Below, piece after piece: positions 22,588 through 35,469 of a stretch of 64,000 bases of DNA (position 1 is the stretch's first letter; every line of letters begins with the position of its first letter). A program made the translations under genes and the position numbers. The notes beneath the pieces are model-generated. The model worked only from the letters and a program-made list of their open reading frames with translations, made no database searches and was not told where the DNA came from. This DNA comes from Hemerocallis citrina (lineage: Eukaryota > Streptophyta > Magnoliopsida > Asparagales > Asphodelaceae), in the NCBI GenBank assembly GCA_017893485.1, contig JACEHZ010000592.1:1240001-1304000 (forward strand). The letters run 5' to 3'.

Positions 22588-22996
22588 AGAGCCAAGAGAG
22601 AGAGAGATAGTACTTCATTGAAGGAGAGATTAAGTGATTCTCTAATTCTAAACACCTAGTACTTACTGGTGAGGCTTGAGAGAGGGTCGTGGTGAGAATT
22701 GTAATATTCTTGTATTTTCTTTAGTTGAATAACATCTTGGGTTTCTTCTTCCCCGGATTAAGGCGAAAGCCCCAACCGGAACAAATTTGTGTGTGCATTG
22801 GTGTGTTTGGTATGATCTCATATGTGCTTGGTGGTTTGTGTTGATTGCATCGAATAACTCAACAAGATCCTAAAAGGGGTTTTCGGTAGAAATCCATAAC
22901 AATTGGTATCAGAGCTTCGGGTTGAAGAGTTTGTTCGAGTTCCTTGGAGATGATGGCAGATCAGATCACAAAGATCAAACGGTTCAAAGGCAAGAT
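22588..22996 (+). mobile_element. Ty1/copia remnant: LTR end, primer site and gag start
   Basis: 22588-22901 reads as the 3' part of a copia LTR ending CCATAACA. TGGTATCAGAGC at 22904-22915 is an initiator-Met primer site. ATG at 22950 starts MMADQITKIKRFKGK, a typical copia gag beginning, which is cut after about 15 codons by the LTR at 22997. Tat A inserted within or next to its LTR. It runs on the + strand, opposite to the copia element that starts at 24424. Confidence 0.75.
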
Positions 22997-24423
22997 TGTA
23001 ATGCCCCGAATTCTTACCTTAGTTTACCTTAGTTTGATGGTAAATTATAATGGAAATTATGCAACAAAAGGTTTTGCTTATAAGTAAAAATAAACATAGA
23101 TGACAATGAAAATAAACGCATGCATAAGAAATGTTTAGTAGCTTAACAAGAAATGTTTAGTAGCTTAACAACACATATGAATGAAGTCGTAAATGAGCAA
23201 ATGAGTATTTGGGTATTTCATGAATACAAGTTCACACTTGTACTTGTCTAAAAACATAATATAGAAAAGCAGTTAAGAAATATGTATGAAAGATGTTCAT
23301 ACAATGAAGAAAGACTTTTTAGTACATATGGGTTTGTTATCATAAATAGAAGTGTTGTGCTTATGGGTTGTGCAAGTTAGTTTTCGTCGAAAATAAATGA
23401 TTGGTAAGGAAAGACACTAGTTGGGCGTGTACTCACCTATTAAAGGGACCCGTGCAGCGTCGTCTCGTCCGGAACACGTGCGGCGTCATCTCGACTGTTA
23501 ATTTCTGAGATTTAGTGATAAGAACAGGATGCAGATGCAAGTCACAAGTCCTGTCGGAACTTAGGAGATAGACTCTTAAGTTTTAGTCTATGTTCTGGGT
23601 TATCAATATGAACAAGGAGCAAGAGTGTAACTCTAAGTCTCTTGGCGGAGTAGGGGTGGCCCTATCGATTCGCCTTATGTTCATGATAACTTTGGTAGGG
23701 GCAAGAGTGGAGAAGGACCATGATTCCGACAGAGCTGATGATCACCGGGCTGACCGGAAATGGAGAGGAACCACGATCCTGTCTGAGTGGAGAAGGACCA
23801 TGATCTAAATGAACAGAGTGATCACTGCCATTCAGAGTGGAGAAGAACCATGATTCGACTGCAGGAGCGGGAATGGACCGCATGTACTGCAGACTCTACC
23901 AGTCACTAGACGAATGTCAGAAACAGAATAGAGTACAACAGTAGGATGCTTGGCGAGGGATAAAACCCTATCATGTGGAGAATACAAACTCGATTTGGAG
24001 AGTATGTAGTATGGGATGCATACGTTTTCAAATCAAGTTTGCATTAGATTAAGAGCATGGTGTGCATATGAGTTGTACATTAGAATCTAGATCATGGCAT
24101 ACACCGATATTTAAGTTTGTATGACCTTCACATTTTTTTTCTTCTGCATCAAATATTGATTGTTGAGGATTTTGGAGATTGTGGATATCATCCGCATTGC
24201 GTCATTTGTATGCAACTGACGTGCCCACAGTTTGCTAATTGTAGGATTGCTGATCGAGGAGTAGGGGACTCGAGCTGCGGAAAGCATCCATGTGGAGGAT
24301 ATAGTTTTCTTGTGCAATGTAAGTTTCTAATTTCCTGTAGTTTTCCTGTGTTGTGTACTCATTGAAGTAAAGATTCTGGGTAAGTGTCACGAGCTTCTAG
24401 TGTGTGGAATTCGGGGCGCTACA
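22997..24423. repeat. Orphan gypsy-type LTR, 1427 bp
   Basis: The ends are complementary: TGTAATGCCCCGAATTC at the start and GAATTCGGGGCGCTACA at the end, a long version of the TG...CA LTR termini. No internal coding region follows. The flanking 5-mers (AAGAT and GCTAA) do not match, and the two flanks belong to different copia elements in opposite orientation. Three near-copies of GAGTGGAGAAGGACCATGAT lie inside at 23705, 23785 and 23835. It may be a solo LTR at a recombination breakpoint. Confidence 0.8.
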
Positions 24424-26914
24424 GCTAAACTTATCAGATATATGAAAGTTATTGTGTCTGTGACAGGGGAGTATGTTTTCTCATAAGAAACTCAGGTTTC
24501 GGCTAGAAATCTTGTGCCACAAGTTGTGCTTTATATCTAATAATTTCATTACTTTCATTTCTTTTTCTTACAAATACTCATTTGTAACTTATATGGTTAA
24601 CATATTTTGGGCTTGGTATTATTGGTCCAAATATACCATGTTTATTGGGAGACTATAATTCTGCCTTGATGACATTTTTCCATTTTGACCAATCTGCTCT
24701 TTGTCGACATTCATTTATAGTACATAGTTCGGTATCATCATTATCATTGTCCTTTGATATTTTTGTAGCTACAACATATGTATATATGTCATCGACGATT
24801 GTATCTTTTTTATCCCTCATCTCTCTTGAATTAGTGTAACGTACAAATATCTCTTTATTATTAAGTACCTTTGTCTCTTCAGGGACTTCAAAGTCTCATC
24901 AGGGACTTGTGTCTTTTCCAAGATAATAACTTCTTCTGAAGTTTTAGAGAGTGGTTTTTTGCATGACCTCTTTTTGAGTGAAATGACGAACCTCTTCAAG
25001 AGTATTAATTAGGCATGTTTTCTCATTTCTCATTTTCCGAGGAGCAGAGTCTTTTGAACCTATACGTTTGCCATGTTTTGGCGTGATTTCGATTCATTTG
25101 CTGCCATATTTGAATTTTGTCCTACAGGGACAATTACTCTTGCAGGTACATGTATAGCTGGTACATGTGACTTGGTCACTTTCACTGCATCATTAAATGC
25201 ATCGGGTAATCTTTTTGCAATTTCTTGTAAGTGCAATACTTTATGTACTTCATTCTCTCATTGTGAAGTACTGGATCTAGATGAGACAGAGTGGAAGTAT
25301 TCCACGTTAATTCTCGTTGTTCTTCTGGAACGGATTATTTTGTAGAAACAATGTGTTCTTCAGGAACTTTCTTATCTCTCCCTAATGATGGCAATACTGT
25401 CTCATCAAAGTGACAATCTGCAAAGCATGCAGTAAACACATCTCCTGTCATTAGTCCTAAATACCGAATACTAGAGGGTGTGTCAAAACCGACATAAATC
25501 CCCAATATTTGTTGAGTCATTTCAAAACGATGTGGAGGCAGAATAGGAACTTGAACTGTACAACCAAATTTATGCAAATGAGATATATTCGGCTGATTAC
25601 CTATCACAAGTTATGCAGGAGAGAATTGTGATAGGTTATGGGCCTAAATCTTATAAGCATTGGTGAATGCAATACATCATGTTCCCAAGTATTAACAGAC
25701 ATTATAAACTGTATTAGTAAAGGTCTGATAATAACTTAAAGACGCTTAATCAAGGATTCAGCTAAGCCATGCTATGTATCAACATGTGGAACGAGATGTT
25801 CAACATCAATCCATACCCATGAACAATAATTATCAAAAACTTGAGATGTGAATTCAGCATATTAAGTCTAGCTGGTCAGGAAAATGAACTTTTAGTTTTA
25901 TGATTTGAGTTAGTAGACTAGAAAAAGTTGTATTCCTAGTAGAAAGTAGGCAAACATTGGATCAACGAGTAAAGGCATCAGTTAGGACAATGAAATATCT
26001 AAAAGGTCCACTAGGAGGATTTATAAGGCCACAAATATCACCTTGTATCCTCTTGAGAAATGACGGCGATTCAGATGCTATTTCAAGAAAAGAGGGTTTC
26101 GTGATGTGTTACCTTGTGAACATGGATACATAAGTACCCACTATGTAAAGTCAATTGATAGTTTGCTAAGAGATGTCCATATGAGTTATCTATTATTCTT
26201 CTAAACATTGAAGTCTCAGGATGTCCTAACCTATCATGCGAAAGAGTTAAGATCTTAGGGTCACTAAATTTTGAGCTTGATTTAAGCTTCTGCCTTGGCT
26301 TGAGCTTCTGGCTCATAACAGAGTGTGATTCAACATTCGAAATTCTTGTGCAGTATAGACCCAAGGAGAATGCACTTAACTTTTCTATTGTGAGTTTCTG
26401 ACTTCCAACACTAGTAACGATGCATAAGAATTCTTTTTTATCTTCACTTATAGTTCCTATGTGGTAGCCATTCATTCTGATATATTTGAAACTAAGCAAA
26501 TATCTTCGGGAATTACCGAATTACTGGAGAACAAAGCATATTTAATGAATATATGGATACCATTTATTAACATGTCCAATTATTTTTACATTCAATTATT
26601 TTTACATGTCTAATTATGGTGGATACTTTGCATAAATTCAACACAAACTCTGAGAATTTTTTTAAAAAATTTCAGTATAGTATGTGTTGTGTCACTGCTT
26701 ACTAGACATAGATTATCTTCAGTTTCATACATTATATGATCCATACATTTTAAACAAGACAAAAAATAACAAATTACTTACGTAGAAAAAATAACTTGAC
26801 CATTCAAAGTAACGATAATATCTTAACATGAAATGTGAAATAAAAAACAAACAATTCTCCCAAAACATCATCGATTATACCGAACTGAAATAATTCAAAA
26901 AAAACTAAAACTGT
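24424..26914 (-). pseudogene. pol: Ty1/copia polyprotein remnant: protease, integrase, start of RT
   Basis: Read right to left on the minus strand: protease-like sequence (about 26650-26740), the pre-integrase motif HDRLGHPETSMFRRII (about 26190-26240), an integrase core with GDICG (about 26040) onward, the post-integrase block GIYVGFDTPSS and CFADCHFDETVLPSLG (about 25380-25500), a KSHVPA-like linker (about 25150), and the start of reverse transcriptase with RYKAQLVAQ (about 24525). Many stops and frameshifts interrupt it. It ends at 24424 inside RT, at the orphan LTR. The gag part continues at 40660 beyond Tat copy B, which split it. Confidence 0.87.
26910..26914. other. Target site duplication ACTGT, left copy
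   Basis: It is identical to 40655-40659 on the other side of copy B. The copia sequence is continuous across the pair, which confirms simple insertion. Confidence 0.9.
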
Positions 26915-27477
26915 TGATATGGCTAAAAATAGGGTTAAATCGGAACCGTCCAAATCGGGCACGAATCTTAAAGCTTAGAGGTAAAATGGTAATTTCACCT
27001 ACAAGCGGGTCCGGGATGGGTTTTGGGTCTTTTCTACAAAATCCCAATAACCCACGAACGGATTCGCCTCAACTGGGTGCGGGTCCCAACCCACAAGAAA
27101 CCCAGTCCAACTGGATAGAATTAGGGTTTCTGATTCTATTTGATCAACGACCCTGATTCACTCTATCCTTTCACTGGGAATTAGGGATTTCATTCCTAAA
27201 CTGGTCCCAAAGGCGGCTATAAATACCCCCCATCCACCACCAGTAAGAGGTAATCAATCTTTTGCCAATAAAAGCTCATTCATAATCTTTCTGATTACTG
27301 ACTTGAGTGTCGGAGGGTGCGTCGCCGGGATCAACCCGGTGTTTCGCACTTTTTGCAGGTGAACGGTGGGAGTCAACGGTCAAACTCCGGCGAAAAGGTT
27401 TCAGGTTTGGCTATTCGGTTTCCCTAAGAATCCACAAATTATATCTGTTTGCCCCCCCACCAGATTTAGCGGTAACA
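26915..27477 (+). repeat. 5' LTR of Tat B
   Basis: It starts TGATATGGCTAAAAATAGGG and ends TTTAGCGGTAACA. It contains GGCTATAAATACC (near 27214-27226), a good TATA box for the sense transcript, and the GCGTC-CCGGG block shared with copies A and C. Confidence 0.93.
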
Positions 27478-27479
27478 GA

Positions 27480-27497
27480 TTGACGCCTTCTGTGGGA
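27480..27497 (+). other. Primer binding site of Tat B
   Basis: TTGACGCCTTCTGTGGGA two bases after the LTR is a mutated form of the TTGGCGCCGTCTGTGGGA sequence usual for Tat elements. I do not assign the tRNA. Confidence 0.65.
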
Positions 27498-27548
27498 AAC
27501 CACGAATAGCAATCCTTCCTCTTCCCTTGGTTAAGATCACCTCTAGCC

Positions 27549-29340
27549 ATGCCTCCCCGAAAACTAAGATCCAGAGGTTCCAACCGTGGACCCACTCCTC
27601 CTCAACCACAACAGGAGGTCCTCCTCCAAACCGTCCAACAACAGGGGCAACTTCCACCTCAGCCTGATCAGCCCTTGCAGCAGGAGCAACCTCATCTTCA
27701 GAACCTTCAATCCCAAAGGGCTCTGCTCGGGCCCCAGAATGCCGGCACAGGGACCTCCCGTCCCAATCCTCAGAAGCAACCTCCTTATCGTGACCACGTC
27801 TCCGTGCACAACCCCTTTACTGATTCGATGGCATCTCACAACCCCCGAGCTTCCGAAGACCTCCGTAATATCCTTATCAATCGGCAGAAAGAAGAGGACC
27901 TTTGCCACCGTTTGGATGAAAGGCGGGCCCGTGAGGGAGCCTCCCGCCAAGAATGTCCAAATGAGCAATCTCCTCGTCGCTAAGACTATCGGAAGTCCCC
28001 ACCTCACAGAAGACGGAGAGAGTCCCCTGTGCATTATAGAAGAAGACCTCGTTCTCCTGCTGGTCGACAACCCCGGGGGGATGATACCGCACCTATCAAT
28101 CGTGCCGAATTTCAGCAATTCCAAGCAACCATCTTGCAAGCCCTCAACCTCCGACCTGACAACAACAATGCTCAGAGGGTCCCCACTCCTCCTCCGGTTC
28201 AAAGTCCTCGCCATCGGTCCTTAACTCCTCCCCCAGCTCCTAGCAACTGCCATCATGTTCCTAGTCCTCGTCAATCCCTGAGCTACCGTCGCCGTAGCCC
28301 CCGCTTCCCTTCGTTCGAAGACGAGTCTAGAGACTCATTTGCCTACCGTCGAAGGGATGATGATGATGTCTATCGTCGTCTCTACGAGATGGAGAGGTGC
28401 CCCTGCCAACTAGATTAGGAAGAAGAGCTGAGAGGAGGGACCCTCCGTCCAAGCCGACCTCCTTTCTCTCGAACAATCATGGAGGCACCGGTTCCAATAG
28501 GCTTCAAGCCCCCGCAGTTCGAGACTTACTCCAGGGAGTCAGACCCCGGGGACCATATCGAGAGCTTTAAGACCCTTATGTTGATCCACCAAGCTTCCAA
28601 TGCCCTACTGTGCAAAACCTTCCCAGATACTCTCAAGGGATCGGTCTGGGAATGGTACTCTCGCCTTGCCCATCCTCTATATTCTCCTTTGAACAATTTG
28701 AGACCCTCTTCGTCACCCACTTCGTGAGTTGCCGCCATACAGAAAAGACCAGTATTTCGCTACTCTACCTTAGCCAGAAGAAGGGTGAGAAGCTTAGGGA
28801 CTATGTGAAAAGGTTCACCGCGGATGCCAGGTCCATCGCTTCCCTCGACCAGTCGGTCGCTGCAGCAGCCTTCCAGTCAAATATCCTTAACTCAAGCCTT
28901 CGGTCCTCCCTAGCCAAGAAGCCCCCGCAAAACTTCTCCGACCTCCTTCTCAGAAGCGAGAAGTATATCCGGGATGAGGAAGCTGAGCATCGCCCCACAT
29001 TTGAGGGGTCTTCCTCTGGGAACAAGAGAAAGGCAGCTAAAGAAGAGGGAGCTAAGAAGCTCCAGAAGGATAATGGGGGCCAGCGCCGCCCACCTCCCAG
29101 ATTCGAGAAGTTCACCCCTCTTAACGCCAACATTTCCACTATTCTCATGGAGGTTGAGAAGTAAGGGGTCCTGCCTCCTGCCCCGAAGATGAATACCCCC
29201 GGCAAGAAGAGGGACAAAGAAAAGTGGTGCCGATATCACCGGGACTATGGTCACCACACCAATGATTGTCGGGCCCTGAAGAATGAAATTGAGGCCCTCA
29301 TTCAAAGGGGGCAGTTGTCTAAATTCTTGAGAAAGGACCG
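27549..29340 (+). pseudogene. gag: Tat B gag
   Basis: ATG 27549 starts MPPRKLRSRGSNRGPTPP, a basic, proline/glutamine-rich region. An arginine-rich linker (YRRRPRSP) follows, then the capsid domain from MEAPVPIGFKPPQF (28479) and the nucleocapsid motif WCRYHRDYGHHTNDC near 29226-29270. Breaks are: TAA 27981, TAG 28416, one lost C near 28668 (frameshift), and TAA 29162. Copy A lacks the first part, so B is the only view of this family's gag N-terminus in the window. Confidence 0.9.
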
Positions 29341-32300
29341 AGTTGATCCTCCTCCTCCCCCCAGGGGGGATAATAAGCATCGTGAAAGGTGCGATGAGAC
29401 TCCCGAGTTTGAAGAGGAACGCATTTTGCATCTCATTCATGGAGGCCCCATGGGAGGCACCTCCAACTCCTCTCGAAAGGCTTTCATCAGGGAGGTTAAC
29501 TCAGTACATAGCATGCCCCCTCCCAAAGGCCTCGGAGTACCGGTCACTTTTTCAGATGAAGACCTCGAGGGTGTTCGAACCCCACATTGTGACGCACTAG
29601 TCATCAACCTCCATGTGGCAAATTTCAAAGTGGAGAGGATTCTGGTCGACAATGGTAGCTCCGTTAACATTATCTTCCTCGCGGCTTTCCGAGGACTCAA
29701 GCTATCGCGTGACAGGCTTAAGCCCGCTGACTACACGCTCCATGGGTTCACGGGAGTGCCAATGACTATCGAAGGGGTAATCACCCTCGACGTAACTGCT
29801 GGCAAAACTCCTACTACCCGTACGGAGGCGATGGACTTCATGGTCGTCGATGTCCCAGCTGCTTATAATGTGATTCTAGGCCGATCTGGCCTAGCTGCTC
29901 TAGAGGCCATCCCGTCGGCTTATCACCTCAAGATGAAGTTCCCCACCAGGGCAGGAGTAGGGGAAGTAAGAGGTAGTCAAGAGATGGCCCGCAAGTGTTA
30001 CATGACCTCCACCGGGGGTCCCATTCTTTCCCTCGAGACTCTCGAGATTCCCCAAGGGAATGCCCAACCTATGTCCGAACCGATGGATGAGCTGGAGGAA
30101 GTGTTCTTTTTCGAACAGGATCCGAGCCGCAAGTTCTTTATCAGCAAGACCCTCCCATCTGCCCTATGTTCCGACATAGTCCAATGCATTAGAAAGAACC
30201 ATGACCTCTTCGCATGGTCGGCTGCCGACATGCCAGGAATCTCCGAGGAGCTCCTCATCCACCACCTCAGTGTTGCTCCGGAGTCCAAACCTGTCCAGCA
30301 GAAGAGGCACAAATTTTCCCCTGAGCACCAGCAAGCTATAAAGGAAGAAGTGGACAAACTCCTTAAGGCCCGGTTCATACAAGAGGTCAACTACCCCGAA
30401 TGGCTCTCCAATGTTGTTATGGTTAAGAAGGCCAACAAGAGTTGGAGAATTTGCATCGACTTCACGGACCTGAACAAAGCATGCCCTAAAGATCCATTCC
30501 CTCTCCCAAGCATCGACACCTTGATTGACACCACTTCGGGCCATGAGCTGCTCAGCTTCATGGATGCCTTCTCCGGGTATAACCAAATCCGAATGTTTCC
30601 CTCGGATATCCCGAAGATCTCCTTTGTCACCGAATGCCCTTCGAGTTGAAGAATGTAGGTGCGACCTACCAACGCCTCGTCAACAAAGTCTTTCAGAACC
30701 AAATCGGCCGAAACATGGAAGTGTATGTTGATGATATGCTAGTCAAGAGCATCCAAGGGGCCGACCATGTTGCCGATCTACAGGAAGCATTCGATGTATT
30801 GAGAAAGCATGATATGAGGCTCAACCCAAACAAGTGTGCATTCGGGGTCTCGTCGGGGAAATTCCTGGGCTTCATGGTCAGCCAAAGAGGAATCGAAGCC
30901 AACCCCGAGAAGATCAAAGCCATACTGGACATGGCTTCTCCCAAAAGTGTGAAAGATGTTCAGAAGCTCACAGGGTGCCTCGCAGCCCTAGGGCGCTTCC
31001 TGTCCAAGTCAGGGGAGAAGTGTCCTCCTTTCTTTAAAGCCCTCAGGGGGGCTAAGGGCTTCGAGTGGGGTCAACAGCAACAAGAATCTTTTGATCAGCT
31101 AAAGGCCTACCTGGTTAACCCCCCTATCCTCAGCAAACCTATCCCCGGGGAAACACTCTACCTCTACTTAGCTGCCTCTGAGCAAACCCTCAGCGCTGTC
31201 CTAGTGAGGGAAGAAGAAAAGTCTTAGAAGCCTATCTATTACGTGAGTAAGGTACTTCAGGATGCCGAGCTCCGGTACCCAAGATTAGAGAAGATGGCGT
31301 ACGCCTTGGTTATGGCAGCTAGGAAGCTCTGCCCTTACTTTCAGTCCCACTCGGTGGTTGTTCTTACCGACCAGTCGCTTAAGCAAGTTCTACACAAACC
31401 CGAGACATCCGGTCGTCTGATGAAGTGGTCCATCGAGCTGAGCCAGCATGACATATCATACCAGCCTCGGACCATAATCAAGGCTCAAGCCTTAGCTAAA
31501 TTTATTGTTGAGAGCACCATACCAGAGTTCAGTCAAGCAGCAAAAGGGCCTCCTATCTGGACAGTATATGTAGACGGGTCCTCTTGCCGGGGTCATTCTG
31601 GCAGGCCCAGATGACTTCGTCCTCCAATACTCCCTCCGCATCAACTTCAAGGCCTCTAAAAATGAAGCGGAGTATGAAGCCCTTATAGCCGGCCACGGTA
31701 TGGCTCGCAAGGCAGGGGCACAATGGCTCCGGATATTTAGCAACTCGCAGATGGTTATGAATCAAGTCTTAGGAGAGTACGAGGCGCGAGATGACCGAAT
31801 GGCTAAGTACCTAGCCAAGGTCCAAAATCTCATGGCTTCATTTGAAGATGCGCTAATTCAGCAGATCCCCAGCGAAGAAAATTCCCAAGCAGATACCCTC
31901 TATAAATTGGCCTCCTCCTCCCTTCAAGGTCTCGAGCAGACCGTCCTGATTGAAGTGCTCCTAAGACCGAGCATAGAAGAAGAAACTCCCGACTTGATGG
32001 AGTCACTGCCCGTCCAACTTCAAGACAATTGGATGAAACCTCTGATAAAATTTCTAAGAGATGGCCTCCTCCCCGAAGACCCTAAGGAAGCTCGTCGAGT
32101 CCGAACGAGAGCGGAGCGGTACACCCTTGTTGAAGGGGTCTTGTACAAACGCTTTTACACCCAAGTAGACGGCAGACCATACTTAAGGTGCCTCTCCCCG
32201 GAAGAAGCCTCATATGCCTTGCAAGAGCTCCATGAAGGAATAGGCGGAGCCCATTCAGGGTCAAGGTCTCTTGCTAGGAAAGTGTTAAACTACGGGTACT

Positions 32301-33295
32301 TCTGGCCTACTCTCCTACAGGATGCCGAGCGACATGTCCGGCAATGAAGCTTCTGTCAGCAGTACTTCAACATTCGTCGTCTGCTCCAAGCACAGCTCAC
32401 CTCTCTCTCAAGCCCAATCCCCTTCGCAATGTGGAGGATGGACTTGCTAGGCCTGTTTCACCCAACTCCCGGTCAGCTTAAGTTTCTAGTCGTGGTGATC
32501 GACTACTTCTCTAAGTGGATAGAGGCTAAGCCATTGACTACGATCACTGAGAACAAGGTGCTGCAGTTCTTTTGGAAAAATGTTATCTGTAGGTTCGGCG
32601 TGCCTCGGGTCCTAATAACAGATAATGGAACACAGTTTACGGGGGCCGCATTCCGATCTCTTTGTGAAGACCTCGCCGTTCAACAACGCTTCTCCTCTGT
32701 CTCCCATCCTCAATCAAATGGCCAACTGGAAAATGCCAACTGACAGATCCTCTCCGGTATCAAAAAGATGCTGGATAGATTGGCCAAAGGCTTATGGACG
32801 GAGTAGCTTCCTAACGTACTGTGGAGCTACCACACTACGAAATGGACCCCCACAGGTGAGTCGCCATTCAATCTCACCTATGGGTCCGAAGCTGTGATCC
32901 CCTTGGAAGTCGGCCTACCATATCCTCGCCTTATGGCCTATGAAGAATAGCAGAATGCCAGAGAACTTCCGGCAAATTTGGACTTGGTTGATGAGCTTCG
33001 TGAAAGAGCTTCAATTCACTAGCAGAATTACCGAAGAAGAATCGAGCTGGCCTACAACAAAAGGGTTTGTCCTGCTAATCTCAAGGAAGGGAACTTAGTC
33101 CTCAGAAAACTAGCTATATCCTTCCCCAGCCGAAAGGGTAAGCTAGCCCCGAATTGGGAAGGACCCTACAAGATCACCAAAGAAGTTCGTCCCGGAACAT
33201 ACTGTCTTAAAGACCTTGAAGGCAGAGAGATATTTAGGGCTTGGAATGTCGACCATCTGTTGAAATACCAAGAAAGCGCCTGAATGCCTCTCTAA
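29341..33295 (+). pseudogene. pol: Tat B protease-RT-RNase H-second RNase H-integrase
   Basis: It holds the same domains as copy A: protease LVDNGSSVNIIF (the usual DSG triad is DNG here, near 29646), RT with YVDDML (about 30724-30741), RNase H, archaeal-type RNase H (about 31560-31850), and integrase with GVPRVLITDNGTQF (about 32600-32640). Relative to A it has a 25-base deletion near 30632 in RT, a 17-base deletion near 31587 in the second RNase H, and stops at 31225 (TAG), 32345 (TGA), 32741 (TGA), 32804 (TAG), 32948 (TAG) and 33020 (TAG). The end TAA at 33293-33295 is conserved. Clearly dead. Confidence 0.92.
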
Positions 33296-33403
33296 GTACC
33301 TTCAGATGTCGAACCATTCATTTCCTTTCACTTGTATTTTGCTTCTTTATTTTCTCAATGTAATAATGGCTTGCAACTTAGAAGCATCCAACTAGTAGTT
33401 ATC

Positions 33404-33409
33404 AATAAA
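33404..33409 (+). terminator. Internal poly(A) signal after Tat B pol
   Basis: AATAAA lies 109 bases after the pol stop, as in copy A, in a conserved context (GTTATCAATAAAGA). Confidence 0.6.
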
Positions 33410-33471
33410 GAGCTTCTTTCTTCCATATTTTTCTAGTGATTACTTGCATCTATCTGTTTTTAATTTCTTTA

Positions 33472-34060
33472 ACTTAAACGACGAGTTCGGAGTCCAAAAC
33501 TTGGTTCGACTCCACTTCGCAAGCTCGCTCTTAAGTGAGCAAGAAGTGGTTTGCCATTCGGAATTGCTCCCACAACCATTGAAATTAACTCAAACGACGA
33601 GTTCGGAGTCCAATACTTGGCTCGACTCCGCTTCGCAAGCTCGCTCTTAAGCGAGCTAGAAGTGGTTCGCCATTCGGAATTACTCCCACAATCGTTGAAA
33701 TTAACTAAAACGACGAGTTCGGAGTCCAAAACTTGGCTCGACTCCGCTTTGCAAGCTCACTCTTAAGCAAGCTAAAAGTGTTTCGCCATTCGGAATTGCT
33801 CCCACAACCGTTGAAATTAACTCAAACGATGAGTTCAGAGTCCAATACTTGGCTCGACTCCACTTCGCAAGCTCGCTCTTAAGTGAGATAGAAGTGGTTC
33901 GCCATTCGGAATTGCTCCCACAACTGTTGAAATTAACTCAAACGACGAGTTCGTAGTCCAACACTTGGCCCGACTCTGCTTCGCAAGCTCGCTCTTAAGC
34001 GAGCTAGAAGTGGTTCGCCATTCCGATTCGGAATTGCTCCCACAACCATCGAAACTAGCT
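33472..34060 (+). repeat. 116-bp tandem array with hairpins, Tat B
   Basis: Units start at 33472, 33588, 33704, 33820 and 33936 (period 116). They match the copy A array. The second unit has a perfect 8-bp hairpin at 33638-33657; others carry one or two changes in the stem. Confidence 0.92.
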
Positions 34061-34078
34061 CCGACGTCGTGCGCGAAG

Positions 34079-34255
34079 TTCTTACAACCATACTAGACAT
34101 GGGAGAAGAGTACTTGGAGGAGCTAAACCTTTGGTTCCTATGATTCGTTTAAAAGATGAAGTTAGACATTTCGTGCCTATAAGAAGAAAGATTTGCTTCT
34201 GATTTTGAGTAGTTGTTAAGAGTTGGAGGAGTTGTACTTGAATAGATGCCTACCA
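34079..34255 (+). pseudogene. LRR-like captured fragment in Tat B, internally deleted
   Basis: The sequence aligns with 15752-15830 and then 15940-16030 of copy A (GAAGAGTACTTGGAGGA, AGAAAGATTTGCTTCTGATT). The middle is deleted and several stops are present. Confidence 0.55.
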
Positions 34256-34421
34256 ACAAAGCACACAAACACAGAAGAGAAACAAGCTTTCACTTATATA
34301 AAATTTTAGCATACAAGAGCGCTCAAGTTACAAGACCAAATTACTATTACGAGATGCTACAAAAACTCAAAGAAGCATAATCACAACAACTTATTCAATG
34401 CTTCTTCGGAACAGGGACGTT

Positions 34422-35237
34422 TCAGTTCATAGACACCCAGGGACGGCGTTGCCTAACCTCTGAGCTCGTCTCTAAACCAACGAACCGGGATGCCTCTTTA
34501 CCACTGCCTCTGACCGTGGCCCCAACCGAAGCCCCACTAGACGAAGCAGCCACCCCACTCTGAGCATCGGCTAGACTCCGCCTAACGGCAGGTTCACGAG
34601 TTGCGAGCTCAAAAAACGAGATCCCCCTCTCGCTCTCTGCACAAGTACACGATGTACTTCTGACATTAGGCCGTGCGGGTTGGGGTTTAAGTCGAGCAAC
34701 TTCCTCCTCGAGTTCAACGATCCGATCCTTCAAAAAGTTGTCTGTCACAGATATCTTGAAGCGAGGAAGCCGAGCAGAGCTTGCCTCACCAGAGCTATCA
34801 GCGATGATTCGACGAAGATGGGCGACTTCGATGCTCTTGTCGACTGTAACCCTCTTCAACCTGTCGACCTCCCCCGTCAGCTCGTCGCGCTCGACCATCA
34901 ACTTACCCACGATCGCCGTTAATTCTTCCTCCTCCGCCGAAAGCTCTTCTTCTACTATCTTCAGGTGGTGCTCTTCCACCAGTAGCTCGCCTTTCTCTGT
35001 CTCAGCGTCGAACAGCGCCTTTCGGAGCAATTTCACCTCGTCTTCAAGACGAACCTCGCGAGACCGCTTCCGTAGTTGTTTCAGCCCGGAGTAATACTCA
35101 CTTGACGTTGCCTTAAGATCCTCTAGATCTAACTCACTTTTGAGGAAACACTCTCGGCTGCGTGAGAGGGCTCGCTTCGCAGCTTTCAGGTCAGCGCGAA
35201 GACGATAGACTTCGTCTACTGAACTCGGCTCGGCAAC
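34422..35237 (-). pseudogene. Tat B antisense gene, downstream terminal exon
   Basis: Acceptor GCTTTTCAG ends at 35238. The frame is open in phase 0 from 35237 (VAEPSSVDEVYRLR) to the stop at 34422, about 271 codons without a break. It is a long coiled coil (KSELDLEDLKATS, KDRIVELEEEVARLKPQ) ending in a serine-rich tail, RSTSCTCAESERGISFFELA. The exon itself is intact; I call it pseudogene because the gene's exon 2 has a stop and a mutated donor. The homologues are 16575-17331 and 59475-60314. Confidence 0.72.
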
Positions 35238-35469
35238 CTGAAAAGCAGAGGCATATCAACACGAAGTACAGAAGGCGATGCCCCACACTTAGCCTCTCGA
35301 GTCAAACCCTTAGCCAAATTTCGAAGAAATTCCATTTCAAAACACTTCAACACTTAGTCGAATTTGAGAAGAGATTTCAAACAAAACTTTATTCATATCA
35401 AAAAGCGGTGGCCAGTCCGCTACAAGGCAGTACATCAAAAGAGAATTTTTTTTTACAAGGACGAGGAGA

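Noticed and set aside
23590..23883. 72-73-codon frames inside the orphan LTR
   Set aside because: They lie over three copies of a short internal repeat and have no domain similarity.
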